Assembly (NCBI GenBank): GCA_015152555.1
Contig: SUTS01000006.1
Span: forward strand, 1 to 64,000
Source of the DNA: Cyanobacteria bacterium SIG26
GTDB taxonomy: Bacteria > Cyanobacteriota > Vampirovibrionia > Gastranaerophilales > Gastranaerophilaceae
DNA length: 64,000 nt
Direction: 5' to 3'
Both the position numbers and the translations under genes were made by a program. The notes beneath the pieces are model-generated. The model was not told the DNA's origin, made no database searches, and saw only the letters and a program-made list of their open reading frames with translations. Below are positions 44,763 through 53,653 of the stretch, piece after piece (positions within the stretch are counted from its first letter, which is position 1; each line of letters opens with the position of its first letter).

Positions 44763-45536
44763 ATGCCTAATATTTACCCCCGCGGTGACAGTAGAGGGTT
44801 TGATAGTTCTTTTGTTAAAAAAGCGGCTTTTACTTTGGCTGAAGTCTTAATTACACTAGGTGTAATCGGTATTGTAGCGGCGATGACGTTACCGAATTTG
44901 TTATATTCAATGAAAGAAAAGCGAACGGTGACTCAATTGCAGCAGGCGTATAGTATTTTAAATAATGCAGTACGTATGACAACCGTGGACAATGGTCCAT
45001 TAAATACTTGGGCAGATGATAGTCGTGAGTTTTTTGAAGCAGAACTTTCTAAGCATTTAAAAATATTTCAAAAAAATACTGCGTATAATGATGTAATGAA
45101 ATCAGGAGGGTTTAATTGGCATAGTGTTCCCACTTATAATGTTGCAAATGGTATGTCTATACAAATACAAAGGCGTATAAGTAACAGAGAGGGTGTCGAT
45201 AGTTGGCAACAGTGTAGATCAACTGTTGCTGAAGCCTCATTGGGTAAGGTTTTTACTCATTATACATATTGTGGGGTTCTGAATGTAGATATCAACGGCC
45301 CATCAAAACCAAATAAAAAAGGCGAAGATGTCTTTTCCTTTAATATTTTTGCAGATGGAATTTTACCTAAAGGGGGTGGGTATAATGAAGTTTGGCATGA
45401 TACATTTGAAAGAGGTTGTTTAGGTAATAATAAGGATATGTGTACGGGTTGGGTTTTAAATAATAAAAATCTCGATTACTTGCGTTGTCCTGAAGATTTG
45501 GTTTGGGGTAAGGTTACAAGCTGTCCGAAAAAATAA
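44763..45536 (+). CDS. Type IV prepilin-like / type II pseudopilin protein
   Basis: 257 residues from the ATG at 44763; the frame is open back to 44640, so the true start is uncertain. The prepilin signature KKAAFTLAEVLITLGVIGIVAAMTLP shows the hydrophobic helix and the Glu at position 5 after cleavage; the residue before the cleaved Phe is Ala instead of the usual Gly. The body has a globular C-terminal domain with Cys and ends in the CTGWVL...LRCPEDL pattern. The leader before cleavage is at least 20 residues, long for a prepilin, and carries YPRGDSRG-type sequence related to repeat-derived text at 740-770. Translation may depend on slippage in the G tract upstream. Not part of an obvious pilus operon. 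Confidence 0.8.
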   Translation: MPNIYPRGDSRGFDSSFVKKAAFTLAEVLITLGVIGIVAAMTLPNLLYSMKEKRTVTQLQQAYSILNNAVRMTTVDNGPLNTWADDSREFFEAELSKHLKIFQKNTAYNDVMKSGGFNWHSVPTYNVANGMSIQIQRRISNREGVDSWQQCRSTVAEASLGKVFTHYTYCGVLNVDINGPSKPNKKGEDVFSFNIFADGILPKGGGYNEVWHDTFERGCLGNNKDMCTGWVLNNKNLDYLRCPEDLVWGKVTSCPKK

Positions 45537-45542
45537 ATAAAA

Positions 45543-45800
45543 ACCGTGCCACTGTCTATCGAAATTTACAACTACACTGTTACTTAATACTTTCTCCTTT
45601 AACAATTAGAACACCCGTAAGGTCTATCTTAGTGCTGCTGAGTTTCCTCCCTGACACGGTTCGAAAGTTTACGCCATTCTAAACGTTACTATCAACGATT
45701 GTATTAAATTTCAATGTACCTATAAAGCCCTCACAACAGGCTCTGCACCCCGCGTTTGCTTCGGGTCGAGAGTTCGCAACACCCCGTGGAGCACGGCTTG
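45543..45800 (-). ncRNA. ffs: Signal recognition particle RNA, long form
   Basis: On the minus strand, near 45634-45660, AACCGTGTCAGG...GAAA...AGCAGCACTAAG matches the conserved SRP domain IV, with the symmetric and asymmetric internal loops and a GNRA tetraloop (gag-GAAA-ctc). The 5' end CCGTGC pairs with GCACGG at the 3' end, so the RNA closes on itself over about 258 nt and has an Alu-like 5' region. A T-rich stretch (tttttatttattttt) follows and a good promoter precedes. The ends are inferred from pairing and promoter distance. It guides Ffh-dependent membrane targeting. Confidence 0.72.
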
Positions 45801-45806
45801 GTTAGT

Positions 45807-45835
45807 ATTTTACATTAAACAAACTCTTATTTCAA
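45807..45835 (-). promoter_or_regulatory. Promoter of the SRP RNA
   Basis: Minus strand TTGAAA (45830-45835), 17 bp, TAAAAT (45807-45812), about 7 nt before the RNA 5' end. Confidence 0.75.
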
Positions 45836-45892
45836 GTTGCAAATCTTGTTTTTTTTAGTATGATTTTGCTTGGAAGTTAGATTGAGGAAGAT

Positions 45893-46360
45893 ATGAATAT
45901 TTACAAAATTAATAGCAAATTACCCTTTTGTGCTGAATTTTACACAAGAATGCCTAATGAAAAAGATTTGATTCTTCCTTTTGAACAAAAAACCAAAAAT
46001 GAGAAATATTATGCATTAAACCACTCATTTATTTCACGAAGCCGATTAACAAATGATGTATTCCAGCTTCTTGATCCAGATTTAGAAATTGTGGATAAAT
46101 TGGAGGTTAATTATACTGTTGATAGTTTTACCAGAACAAAAGAGGAAAATGTTAATAAGTTAGTCGATATTTTTGATGTGTTACTTGCTAAAGTAAAATT
46201 GGCTGATGAGATATCTCAATTAAAATTAAAGGCATTTTCTCTTGATTCGGAATCAAAATTATTAAAAAATTCTGTTCGGCAATTAGAGGATTCTATGCAG
46301 AATAAAGTGGCTCAGTTGATGAAAGAAAAAAATTTAACTACAATTGATTCAGATAATTAA
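45893..46360 (+). CDS. Unknown protein with C-terminal coiled coil
   Basis: 155 residues, no signal peptide or membrane helix. Residues about 75-145 are charged and heptad-like (LADEISQLKLKAFSL...LLKNSVRQLEDSMQNKVAQLM), suggesting a coiled coil that oligomerises. The start is firm because GAGGAAG lies just before the ATG. No family was recognised. It stands between the divergent SRP RNA and superoxide reductase. Confidence 0.6.
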   Translation: MNIYKINSKLPFCAEFYTRMPNEKDLILPFEQKTKNEKYYALNHSFISRSRLTNDVFQLLDPDLEIVDKLEVNYTVDSFTRTKEENVNKLVDIFDVLLAKVKLADEISQLKLKAFSLDSESKLLKNSVRQLEDSMQNKVAQLMKEKNLTTIDSDN

Positions 46361-46481
46361 TCATAATGAATTATGATATAGATAGTATTGCTAGTTAGTA
46401 AGTATAATTTAAAAATTAGTATATTTTCTGATGTTTTTTTGTCTTGAAATCTTATCTTAAATTAGAAAGGAGAGCTTTTTA

Positions 46482-46874
46482 ATGACAGAACGTTTAGATT
46501 TATACAAATGTAATGTTTGTGGAAATTTGGTAGAGGTAATTTTGCCCGGAGTCGGAGAATTAGTTTGTTGCGGTCAGCAAATGGAATTGTTACAAGCGCA
46601 TACAAATGATAGTGAACATGCTGAAAAACATGTGCCGGTATTTGTAACTACTGATGAAAATGGTGAACAGGTACGTATAGGTTCAACTTTACACCCGATG
46701 TCAGATGAGCATTATATTCAATTTATCGAGACGATTTCTGATGGTAAAAATCATGTAGATTTACAGTACTACTCACCACAAGATTTGCCGATTATGTTAT
46801 TGAAAGACAAATTAGGTATCGAAAAGGCTCGTGCGTATTGTAATATTCACGGATTGTGGGAGGGTAATAAGTAA
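46482..46874 (+). CDS. Desulfoferrodoxin (superoxide reductase)
   Basis: 130 residues. The N-terminal desulforedoxin domain has C10, C13, C29 and C30 for an Fe(Cys)4 centre. The catalytic iron site has H50, H71, H77, C120 and H123, with Glu48 and Lys49 of the EKHVPV motif guiding superoxide. It reduces superoxide to peroxide without making oxygen, a typical defence in anaerobes. AAAGGAGAGC precedes the ATG. The ferritin gene follows 17 bp after its stop, so iron and oxygen handling are coupled. Confidence 0.95.
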   Translation: MTERLDLYKCNVCGNLVEVILPGVGELVCCGQQMELLQAHTNDSEHAEKHVPVFVTTDENGEQVRIGSTLHPMSDEHYIQFIETISDGKNHVDLQYYSPQDLPIMLLKDKLGIEKARAYCNIHGLWEGNK

Positions 46875-46891
46875 TTTTGAAAGGAGTGATT

Positions 46892-47398
46892 ATGATAAGT
46901 GATAAAATCAGAGATATTCTTAATGAACAAATTAATAAGGAATTTTATTCCGCTTATTTATATTTGTCGATGTCTGCTTATTTTTCAGAAATTGGTATGT
47001 ACGGTTTTTCTAACTGGACTAAAGTTCAATCTAAAGAAGAAATTGATCATGGAATGATTTTATTTGAATATGTATTGGGACGTAATTCTCAAATTCACTT
47101 GGGACAAATTTCTACCCCGAATTTTGATATGAATTCCCCTTTAGAGGTATTTGAACAGATATATCAACATGAACGTTCTATTACTTCAGCAATAGATGCT
47201 GTGGCTAATATGACAGAAGGTGAATGTGATCTGGCAACCCGTAATTTCATTGATTGGTATCTCAATGAACAAATAGAAGAAGAAGCCGCTGTTTTGCGAA
47301 TTATTTCTAAACTAAAAACTTTTGGTTCTGAAAAATCCGCGCTATATTTGATAGACAAAGAATTATCACAACGAGAATATGAGTCTCCATCTTATTGA
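46892..47398 (+). CDS. ftnA: Bacterial non-haem ferritin
   Basis: 168 residues from the ATG at 46892, chosen because AAAGGAG lies before it. The four-helix ferritin pattern is present: EQINKEFYSAYLYLSMSAYF with the first Glu ligand, KEEIDHGMILFEY with the ExxH pair, and LNEQIEEEAAVLR with later Glu ligands. It stores iron and limits Fenton chemistry, in line with the adjacent superoxide reductase. No haem-binding Met of bacterioferritin is evident. Confidence 0.94.
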   Translation: MISDKIRDILNEQINKEFYSAYLYLSMSAYFSEIGMYGFSNWTKVQSKEEIDHGMILFEYVLGRNSQIHLGQISTPNFDMNSPLEVFEQIYQHERSITSAIDAVANMTEGECDLATRNFIDWYLNEQIEEEAAVLRIISKLKTFGSEKSALYLIDKELSQREYESPSY

Positions 47399-47478
47399 TT
47401 TTAATCTACTAATATTGTAGAATATTGCGGATTTGTAATGAATTTGTTTATTAATCCAAAATATTTTATTATATTAGT

Positions 47479-49059
47479 ATGAATTTAGGGAAGATTTTAT
47501 ACGTTGATGATGATAAATTGTTGACTTCAACTTTTTCTACTCTTATGAAAGTTGAAGGTTTTGAGGATGTTATTATTTATAACAATCCTTTAGAGGCTTT
47601 GGAATATTTAAAATTAGAAACTCCGGATTTGATTATTTCTGACTTTTTAATGCCTGAAATGAATGGTCTGGAGTTTTTACGTGAAGCTAAAAGGTTGTAC
47701 CCTGAAGTAAGTATGATTTTGTTAACGGCTTATGCGGATAAAGAAAATGCTATAAAAACAATAAATGAAATTGGGGTTTACAAATATCTGGAAAAACCTT
47801 GGGATAATGATGATTTAATCATGAATATTAAAAATGGTATTGAACGCAGTAATTTATTGGCAAAACTTCGAGAAAAAATTTCTGAACTTGAACATGCTAA
47901 AGCCGAATTAAAAAGATATTCCGAGGATTTAGAAAATATTGTTGCAGAAAGAACTAAAGATTTAAAAATAGCAAATATGAAATTGTCTGCTATTATTAAT
48001 TATTGTGCTGATGGAATAATTATTATTGATTCTCAGGGTAATATTGAGCAAGTAAATCCGGCTTGCGAAAATATGATGGGTTTGTCCGCTGAGGCTATAT
48101 GTCAAAAGAAAATTCAAGAAGTTGCATATACTGATAATCCTAACTTAAATTCAGCTAATAAATCTTCAGTAAAAACTGCGATTTTAGGATTATCATGCGA
48201 TAATTCCGAGTTTTTATTGCGTGATTTATATATAAGAAATTCCCTAAATGGTGAAGCTGTACCTGTTGAGATAAATTTTGCGGCTTTAACTAACGAATAT
48301 TCTGATGAGGAAAAATTTGTCGGTGTAATAAGAAACTTTAGTGTTCAAAAAGAAACAGAACGTTTAAGGGATGATTTTATTGCGACGTTAACTCATGATT
48401 TACGCACTCCGTTGTTGGCTGCAATTCAAACTTTAAAGTTCTTTCTTGACGGTTCATTAGGAGATTTGGGTGAGCAACAAAAAGTTTTGTTATCAACTAT
48501 GTTGCAAAGCAATGAAGATCTGTTAGGGCTTGTAAATGCCTTGTTGGAAGTTTATAGATTTGAAAGCGGTAAATTATCTCTTTGTAAGACAGTATTTAGT
48601 ATAAAAGATTTAGTTATTCAGTGTTATGACGAGTTGGAACCTCTTTCGAAGAAAAAAGATATTAAATTTAATCTCACTTGTGATTTAGAGGATGACTTGT
48701 TAATTGATGCTGATAGGGCTGAAATTAAGAGGGTAATAATAAATTTATGCGGTAATGCCCTTAATTACACTAATAAAGGCGGTACCATAGATATTTATGT
48801 TAAGGCTCAGTCCGGTGATTTGATATTCTCGGTTGCCGATAATGGTAATGGAATACCAAAAGAAGATATTCCGCATTTATTCATGCGTTTTTCTCAAGGT
48901 ACAAGTAAAAAACGTTCAACCGGTACCGGTTTAGGTTTGTATCTATCGCGTCAAATTATTGAAGCTCATGGTGGAAAAATTTGGGTTGAAAGTAAAGTAA
49001 ATAAGGGTAGTGAATTTTCATTCTTACTAACAAATGTAGTTGCAAAATCAAGAGTATAA
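47479..49059 (+). CDS. Receiver-PAS-histidine kinase
   Basis: 526 residues. Domains in order: receiver (about 4-120, D55 in LIISDFLMPEM), coiled coil (125-168), PAS (168-290), HisKA (300-365, H306 in LTHDLRTPL), HATPase (410-522 with NLCGNALNYT, DNGNGIP and GTGLGLYLS). No membrane helix is seen, so it is a cytosolic sensor. The receiver at the N-terminus suggests input from another kinase. A -10-like TATTAT lies 6 nt before the ATG and TTGTTT 17 bp upstream; a leaderless mRNA is likely. The following gene is its probable partner. Confidence 0.93.
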   Translation: MNLGKILYVDDDKLLTSTFSTLMKVEGFEDVIIYNNPLEALEYLKLETPDLIISDFLMPEMNGLEFLREAKRLYPEVSMILLTAYADKENAIKTINEIGVYKYLEKPWDNDDLIMNIKNGIERSNLLAKLREKISELEHAKAELKRYSEDLENIVAERTKDLKIANMKLSAIINYCADGIIIIDSQGNIEQVNPACENMMGLSAEAICQKKIQEVAYTDNPNLNSANKSSVKTAILGLSCDNSEFLLRDLYIRNSLNGEAVPVEINFAALTNEYSDEEKFVGVIRNFSVQKETERLRDDFIATLTHDLRTPLLAAIQTLKFFLDGSLGDLGEQQKVLLSTMLQSNEDLLGLVNALLEVYRFESGKLSLCKTVFSIKDLVIQCYDELEPLSKKKDIKFNLTCDLEDDLLIDADRAEIKRVIINLCGNALNYTNKGGTIDIYVKAQSGDLIFSVADNGNGIPKEDIPHLFMRFSQGTSKKRSTGTGLGLYLSRQIIEAHGGKIWVESKVNKGSEFSFLLTNVVAKSRV

Positions 49060-49071
49060 AAGGTGGTTAAG

Positions 49072-49746
49072 ATGTCAAAAGTAATCAAAGTTACTATAAT
49101 TGAAGATCATGATATGACAAGGATGGGGTTATCATTTGCTCTTTCAAATAATGAATCCATTGAAGTTTTAGGTACGGCTTCTGATGGGTTGGAAGGTGTT
49201 GAGCAAGCTTTAGAATTAAAACCGGATCTGGTAATTATGGATATTGGTTTACCGTCTATTGATGGAATTGAAGCTACTCGAAAAATTAAAAATTCAATGC
49301 CTGAAATTAAAGTGTTGATGAATACATCTCGTGATAATGAAGATGATATTTTAGATTCATTTGCAGCCGGTGCTGATGGTTATATAACAAAGGGTGCGAC
49401 ATCTGAGCAAACGATTTCAGCAATAATGGCTGTTAGTGAAGGTGTAGGCTGGTTAGATCCTGCAATTGCTCGTGTTGTTTTGTCAAACATTCGTAAGAAT
49501 TCCCAAGTTGATGAAAAATCCGGCGGTATTAATTACCAAAAAGGTAAAAATCTATATGGTTTGACCGAGCGCGAGATGGAAGTTTTGGCTTTACTGGTAG
49601 AGGGATTGAAAAATCCGCAAATTTCTAAGAAATTAGTTATTACTATTGCCACAACAAAAACGCATGTTCATAATATTTTACAAAAATTGTATGTAAAAAC
49701 TCGTTCAAAAGCCGTTGCGACAGCTATGAAGGACGGATTAGTTTAA
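49072..49746 (+). CDS. NarL/FixJ-family response regulator
   Basis: 224 residues from the ATG at 49072, with AGGTGG just before it; a GTG three codons earlier is possible. The receiver has the phospho-acceptor D57 in LVIMDIGLP, the C-terminal LuxR-type helix-turn-helix has LTEREMEVLALL and the KTHVHNILQKLY recognition helix. It follows the histidine kinase by 12 bp, so the two form a two-component system of unknown output. Confidence 0.93.
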   Translation: MSKVIKVTIIEDHDMTRMGLSFALSNNESIEVLGTASDGLEGVEQALELKPDLVIMDIGLPSIDGIEATRKIKNSMPEIKVLMNTSRDNEDDILDSFAAGADGYITKGATSEQTISAIMAVSEGVGWLDPAIARVVLSNIRKNSQVDEKSGGINYQKGKNLYGLTEREMEVLALLVEGLKNPQISKKLVITIATTKTHVHNILQKLYVKTRSKAVATAMKDGLV

Positions 49747-49764
49747 TTTAGTTGGAATTGTTTT

Positions 49765-51183
49765 ATGAAAAAGATATTGGTATTAATTTGTTTAATAGTA
49801 TTTGCCGGTTTTGGTTATGCTCAAGAAACCAAATTAAAATCATCCTTTTTTGATAAATTTAGAAATCCGTTAGCTAAGGATCCTAGGGCTGAAGAAATTA
49901 AGTATCAATATAATGTTATGCGTGAAGACGAAAAAGAACGGATGGAAGAACGCTTGGATAATCTAATCCCTTCAGGTTATATGACAGTTGATCAATATGA
50001 AGCTCTTTCTGAGTATAAGGAACGTTCTAATATTGATTTTGTTATTCCAAAGGTCCAAACGCCATCAGATTTTAAATATATTCCAAAACCTATTTATCGT
50101 ATAGTAAAATACAACAATCCTGCTGGGAGTGTAGAATTAAAGTTAGGTAAAAAACTGTTCCATTTACGTCAAATTAATGCTCAGGGAATAGTTTCTCCAG
50201 ATTATAGTATGTTAGTCTATCCAGCAGTGTACTATTACTCCGATAGTGCATCTGTTGCTACCGATTTATTTGTTATACCTTTGGATAAAGGGGATACTGA
50301 TTTAAACAAAATTCTCAAGGCAAATGTTGCAAAACGTTTACCGGAACCTATTTTATCAACTGATAAAGCGATTGATAATTATGCGGTATTTAGAACTTTA
50401 ACACCTGTGGATTTCAATATAGACGGTACAAAGTTGTTGGTTAAGGAAAAACTGGGTAGTAGTGAAGATGGAATTTGGCGAACTATTATTTATGTGTACG
50501 ATTTTATAAATAAAGTTAGCTATGATTTATCTGAGGTTCGCGTAGCTATTGTTTATTTTTGGCAAGAATATATGAATATGGATTTGGATAGCAAACGTTG
50601 GGATATTTTTCCGATTGGTTTTGATTTGAATGATCCAAATAGGGTAATAGTTCAAGCTTATGCTTTTACCGGAGAGCGAGCAGTTGCACTTGGAACTTGG
50701 AGTGTTGATTGGCAGGGTAATCAGTCTAGGTTATTGTCATTTGATAAAGATTATGAACCCAAAGTTAGTATGAATGGGTTTAAAATAGAAAAAGCAGGTA
50801 TCCAAGATTATGAATCTACACAAATTCAAGAAAAAATTGATAAAAAAGAATCTGAATATATCATTAAACAACGGAAGATTAACTATAAAAAGGCTCAAGA
50901 AATTATAAAAACAGATTATAAAGATGCTATTCGTGAAATAAATGACGATTATAAACAGGAATATCGTGATTATAAAAAACTTCGTGAGATAGCAGGGACT
51001 ACGGAGAGTGCAGAAGTTCAGGAAGTGTATACTCAATATTTAATTGATCAGTTTAATAAAGATATTCAAAAATCTGAATCTAAAATACAAAAGAAGATGA
51101 AAAAAATGGAAAAATATGATATTGAGTTAAATAAACTACGTGAACAAGCTGATAATTTTTCAACTAATCAGGATTTGCAATAA
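49765..51183 (+). CDS. Unknown exported protein with C-terminal coiled coil
   Basis: 472 residues. Signal peptide about 1-20 (KILVLICLIVFAGFGYAQ). The middle has beta-rich sequence with Trp/Tyr-rich repeats (YVYDFINKV, LGTWSVDWQGN) that could be a propeller-like fold. Residues about 340-465 are charged and heptad-like. It follows the response regulator by 18 bp, suggesting co-transcription or regulation by it. No family was recognised. The end overlaps the convergent GIY-YIG gene by 20 bp. Confidence 0.65.
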   Translation: MKKILVLICLIVFAGFGYAQETKLKSSFFDKFRNPLAKDPRAEEIKYQYNVMREDEKERMEERLDNLIPSGYMTVDQYEALSEYKERSNIDFVIPKVQTPSDFKYIPKPIYRIVKYNNPAGSVELKLGKKLFHLRQINAQGIVSPDYSMLVYPAVYYYSDSASVATDLFVIPLDKGDTDLNKILKANVAKRLPEPILSTDKAIDNYAVFRTLTPVDFNIDGTKLLVKEKLGSSEDGIWRTIIYVYDFINKVSYDLSEVRVAIVYFWQEYMNMDLDSKRWDIFPIGFDLNDPNRVIVQAYAFTGERAVALGTWSVDWQGNQSRLLSFDKDYEPKVSMNGFKIEKAGIQDYESTQIQEKIDKKESEYIIKQRKINYKKAQEIIKTDYKDAIREINDDYKQEYRDYKKLREIAGTTESAEVQEVYTQYLIDQFNKDIQKSESKIQKKMKKMEKYDIELNKLREQADNFSTNQDLQ

Positions 51184-51418
51184 GTTCCAATTTTTCTTTG
51201 CGAGATAATTTTTTAATTCTATATTCTTCTTTTAAGGCCTCGGACTTTGTGTTAAATTCTTTTTGAAAAACAATTCTGATTGGTTTATTCGCTTTTGTAT
51301 ATTTTGCACCTTTACCTTCAATATGTGCGTTAAATCGTCTCTCTACATTATCAGTGTAACCACAGTAAAGGGTGTTTCGTTCGGTAAGTAATAAATATAC
51401 ATAATGTCCTTTTTTCAT
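51164..51418 (-). CDS. GIY-YIG domain protein (UPF0213/YhbQ type)
   Basis: 84 residues, a single GIY-YIG nuclease fold: YVYLLL (GIY position), LYCGYTDNVERRFNAH (YIG position and conserved Arg) and GKGAKYT. Proteins of this size are widespread; their role is unclear and may be in nucleic-acid repair. It converges with the unknown exported gene, overlapping it by 20 bp. Confidence 0.88.
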   Translation of the reverse strand: MKKGHYVYLLLTERNTLYCGYTDNVERRFNAHIEGKGAKYTKANKPIRIVFQKEFNTKSEALKEEYRIKKLSRKEKLELIANPD

Positions 51419-51495
51419 AAATTTATTATATTACATTTTATAACATCTGAGGTTTTATTTTGCCAAAATTCATATATTTGGTATAAACTAATCGT

Positions 51496-52290
51496 ATGAA
51501 TAAATCTTACGCAATTTGTTATAATTCACAAATGAAAAATTCAACAACGGTTTTGGAATCTTTAAAATCTTTATTGATTTCAAAACAGGTTAGATTTGAT
51601 GTTTTAGATATAGATAACCTTGAATCTGGTTATGATTTTGCTTTTGTTATCGGTGGTGATGGTACGATATTGAAGGCGGCCAGATTTTTTGCAGAATTTG
51701 AAACCCCGATTTTTGGGATAAATTTGGGTCGTTTAGGGTTTTTGTCACAGTCATCTCTTGAAGATTTAGAAAAATCAATGGAGGCGATTTTTGCTGATAA
51801 TTACAAAATAGAAAAACGAATGATGTTGCAGGCTAATAATCATAATGCTTTAAATGATTTTGTTATAAAAGGTGATTTGAGCTCCAGAACATCACATTTT
51901 GCGTTAAAAATCAATGGTAAATTTGTGTGCGAATATATGGCTGATGGAATTATAATTTCTACTCCTACCGGCTCAACAGCTTATGGTATGGCAGCCGGAG
52001 GTCCTATTTTGGCTCCTGATGTTGATGCTATAACTATTGTACCAATTTGTCCGCATACATTTTCTGCACGTCCAATTGTAGTTTCTGATAATGATGAAAT
52101 TACAATATTGCCTTGTGAAAATAATGAGTATAAAGTTTCTGCAGATGGACAGATTGTTTTTTCACTTAATGAGCCATTAGTTATTAAAAAGTCAACACAT
52201 CGTGCTAATTTGGCTTTACTGGCAGATAATGATTTTTATTCAATTTTGCGGAATAAATTGCAATGGGGCTATTCTCCTGCAAAAATTTAA
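51496..52290 (+). CDS. nadK: NAD kinase
   Basis: 264 residues. The nucleotide motif GGDGT is at 53-57 (VIGGDGTILKA), followed by GINLGRLGFLS and TPTGSTAYGMAAGGP. It makes NADP from NAD. TATAAA lies 8 nt before the ATG with TTGCCA 16 bp further upstream and no ribosome site, so the mRNA is probably leaderless. ftsZ follows after 145 bp with its own promoter region. Confidence 0.95.
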   Translation: MNKSYAICYNSQMKNSTTVLESLKSLLISKQVRFDVLDIDNLESGYDFAFVIGGDGTILKAARFFAEFETPIFGINLGRLGFLSQSSLEDLEKSMEAIFADNYKIEKRMMLQANNHNALNDFVIKGDLSSRTSHFALKINGKFVCEYMADGIIISTPTGSTAYGMAAGGPILAPDVDAITIVPICPHTFSARPIVVSDNDEITILPCENNEYKVSADGQIVFSLNEPLVIKKSTHRANLALLADNDFYSILRNKLQWGYSPAKI

Positions 52291-52434
52291 AGGGTTTCTT
52301 TTTTATTAAATTTTGTTCATAATTATAATAAAATTATTGTACTTTTTTTCTATTTAAAATACTATATTGATATAATTACAGTATTAGTAGTTATATGTTT
52401 TAGGAATAGTTATTACAAATATGAGGTAAATAAA

Positions 52435-53601
52435 GTGGAAAATATCGTTTCAGATATCTTTGCAAGAAAAGATGACTCATCAAATGATCAAAATTCAAGA
52501 CAGGGTGCTAACCCTACAAAAATTAAAGTTGTTGGTGTAGGTGGCGGTGGCGGAAACGCTGTAAACCGAATGATTCAAGCCGGATTATCAGGTGTTGAGT
52601 TTTGGTTAATGAATACTGATTTACAGGTTTTAGTTAACGGAAAAACTGAAAATAGAATTCAATTAGGATCATCTTCAACACAAGGTTTAGGTGCAGGCGG
52701 AGATCCTTCTGTAGGTGAAAAGGCTGCAGAGGAAGCTCAACAAGAGATTACCCAAGCATTAGAAGGTGCTGATATGGTATTTATCACTGCAGGTATGGGC
52801 GGTGGAACCGGTACCGGTGCTGCTCCTGTTGTGGCTAAAATTGCAAAACAACTTGGTATCTTAACAATTGCAGTTGTAACAAAGCCTTTTACTTGGGAAG
52901 GTAAAAAAAGACAGAACCAAGCATTAAATGGTTTGGAAAAATTAAAAGAATCTGTTGATGCTGTTATTGTTGTTCCAAATGATAAATTGTTACAAGTAGT
53001 AGACAGACAAGTTTCATTACAAGAATCATTCATTATTGTTGATGAAGTATTGTTAAGAGGTGTACAAGGTATTTCTGATATTATCACTGTACCAGGTATT
53101 ATTAACGTTGACTTTGCTGATGTTAAGACTGTAATGCAAGCGTCAGGTTCTGCTTTAATGGGTATTGGTAGAGCTCAAGGTGAAGGTAGAGCTATTAAGG
53201 CTGCTCAACAAGCTATTAATTCGCAATTACTAGAGTCTTCAATCCAAGGAGCATCAGGTGTAATTGTTAATATTACTGGCGGTCCAGATATGGGTATTCA
53301 TGAAATCAGTGATGCCGCTTCTATTATTCATGATGCTGTTCTTGATGATGCAACTGTAATTATCGGTACTGCTGTTAATGAAAGTATTCAAGGTGAAATC
53401 CAAATTACTGTTATTGCAACAGGTTTTGAATTGAAAAATAATACACCTTCATTGACAATGTTTGGTTCATCAGAATCTTCTGATTCTGCTAAATCTATGA
53501 ATGCTGTAGATTTCTTCTCAGGTGCGTTCAATAACCAAACAAAATCAGTATTATCAAACAATTTCACCAATATTGAAATTCCTGATTTCTTAAAAAGATA
53601 G
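52435..53601 (+). CDS. ftsZ: Cell division GTPase FtsZ
   Basis: 388 residues from GTG, with GAGG about 8 nt upstream. The tubulin signature is GGGTGTGAAPV; the first nucleotide block is VGVGGGGGNAVNRM and the T7 loop is NVDFADVKTVM. The C-terminal linker ends IEIPDFLKR, the conserved tail that binds FtsA/ZipA-like anchors. It polymerises into the division ring. It stands alone, ended by a strong terminator. Confidence 0.97.
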   Translation: MENIVSDIFARKDDSSNDQNSRQGANPTKIKVVGVGGGGGNAVNRMIQAGLSGVEFWLMNTDLQVLVNGKTENRIQLGSSSTQGLGAGGDPSVGEKAAEEAQQEITQALEGADMVFITAGMGGGTGTGAAPVVAKIAKQLGILTIAVVTKPFTWEGKKRQNQALNGLEKLKESVDAVIVVPNDKLLQVVDRQVSLQESFIIVDEVLLRGVQGISDIITVPGIINVDFADVKTVMQASGSALMGIGRAQGEGRAIKAAQQAINSQLLESSIQGASGVIVNITGGPDMGIHEISDAASIIHDAVLDDATVIIGTAVNESIQGEIQITVIATGFELKNNTPSLTMFGSSESSDSAKSMNAVDFFSGAFNNQTKSVLSNNFTNIEIPDFLKR

Positions 53602-53620
53602 GAATTTATTAATAAATCTA

Positions 53621-53653
53621 AAAGCGAGGAGCCTTTTGGCTCCTCGCTTTTTT
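53621..53653. terminator. Bidirectional terminator after ftsZ
   Basis: aaagcgaggagcc and ggctcctcgcttt form a 13 bp stem with a TTTT loop followed by T-run. It also ends the convergent gene at 53652. Confidence 0.92.
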
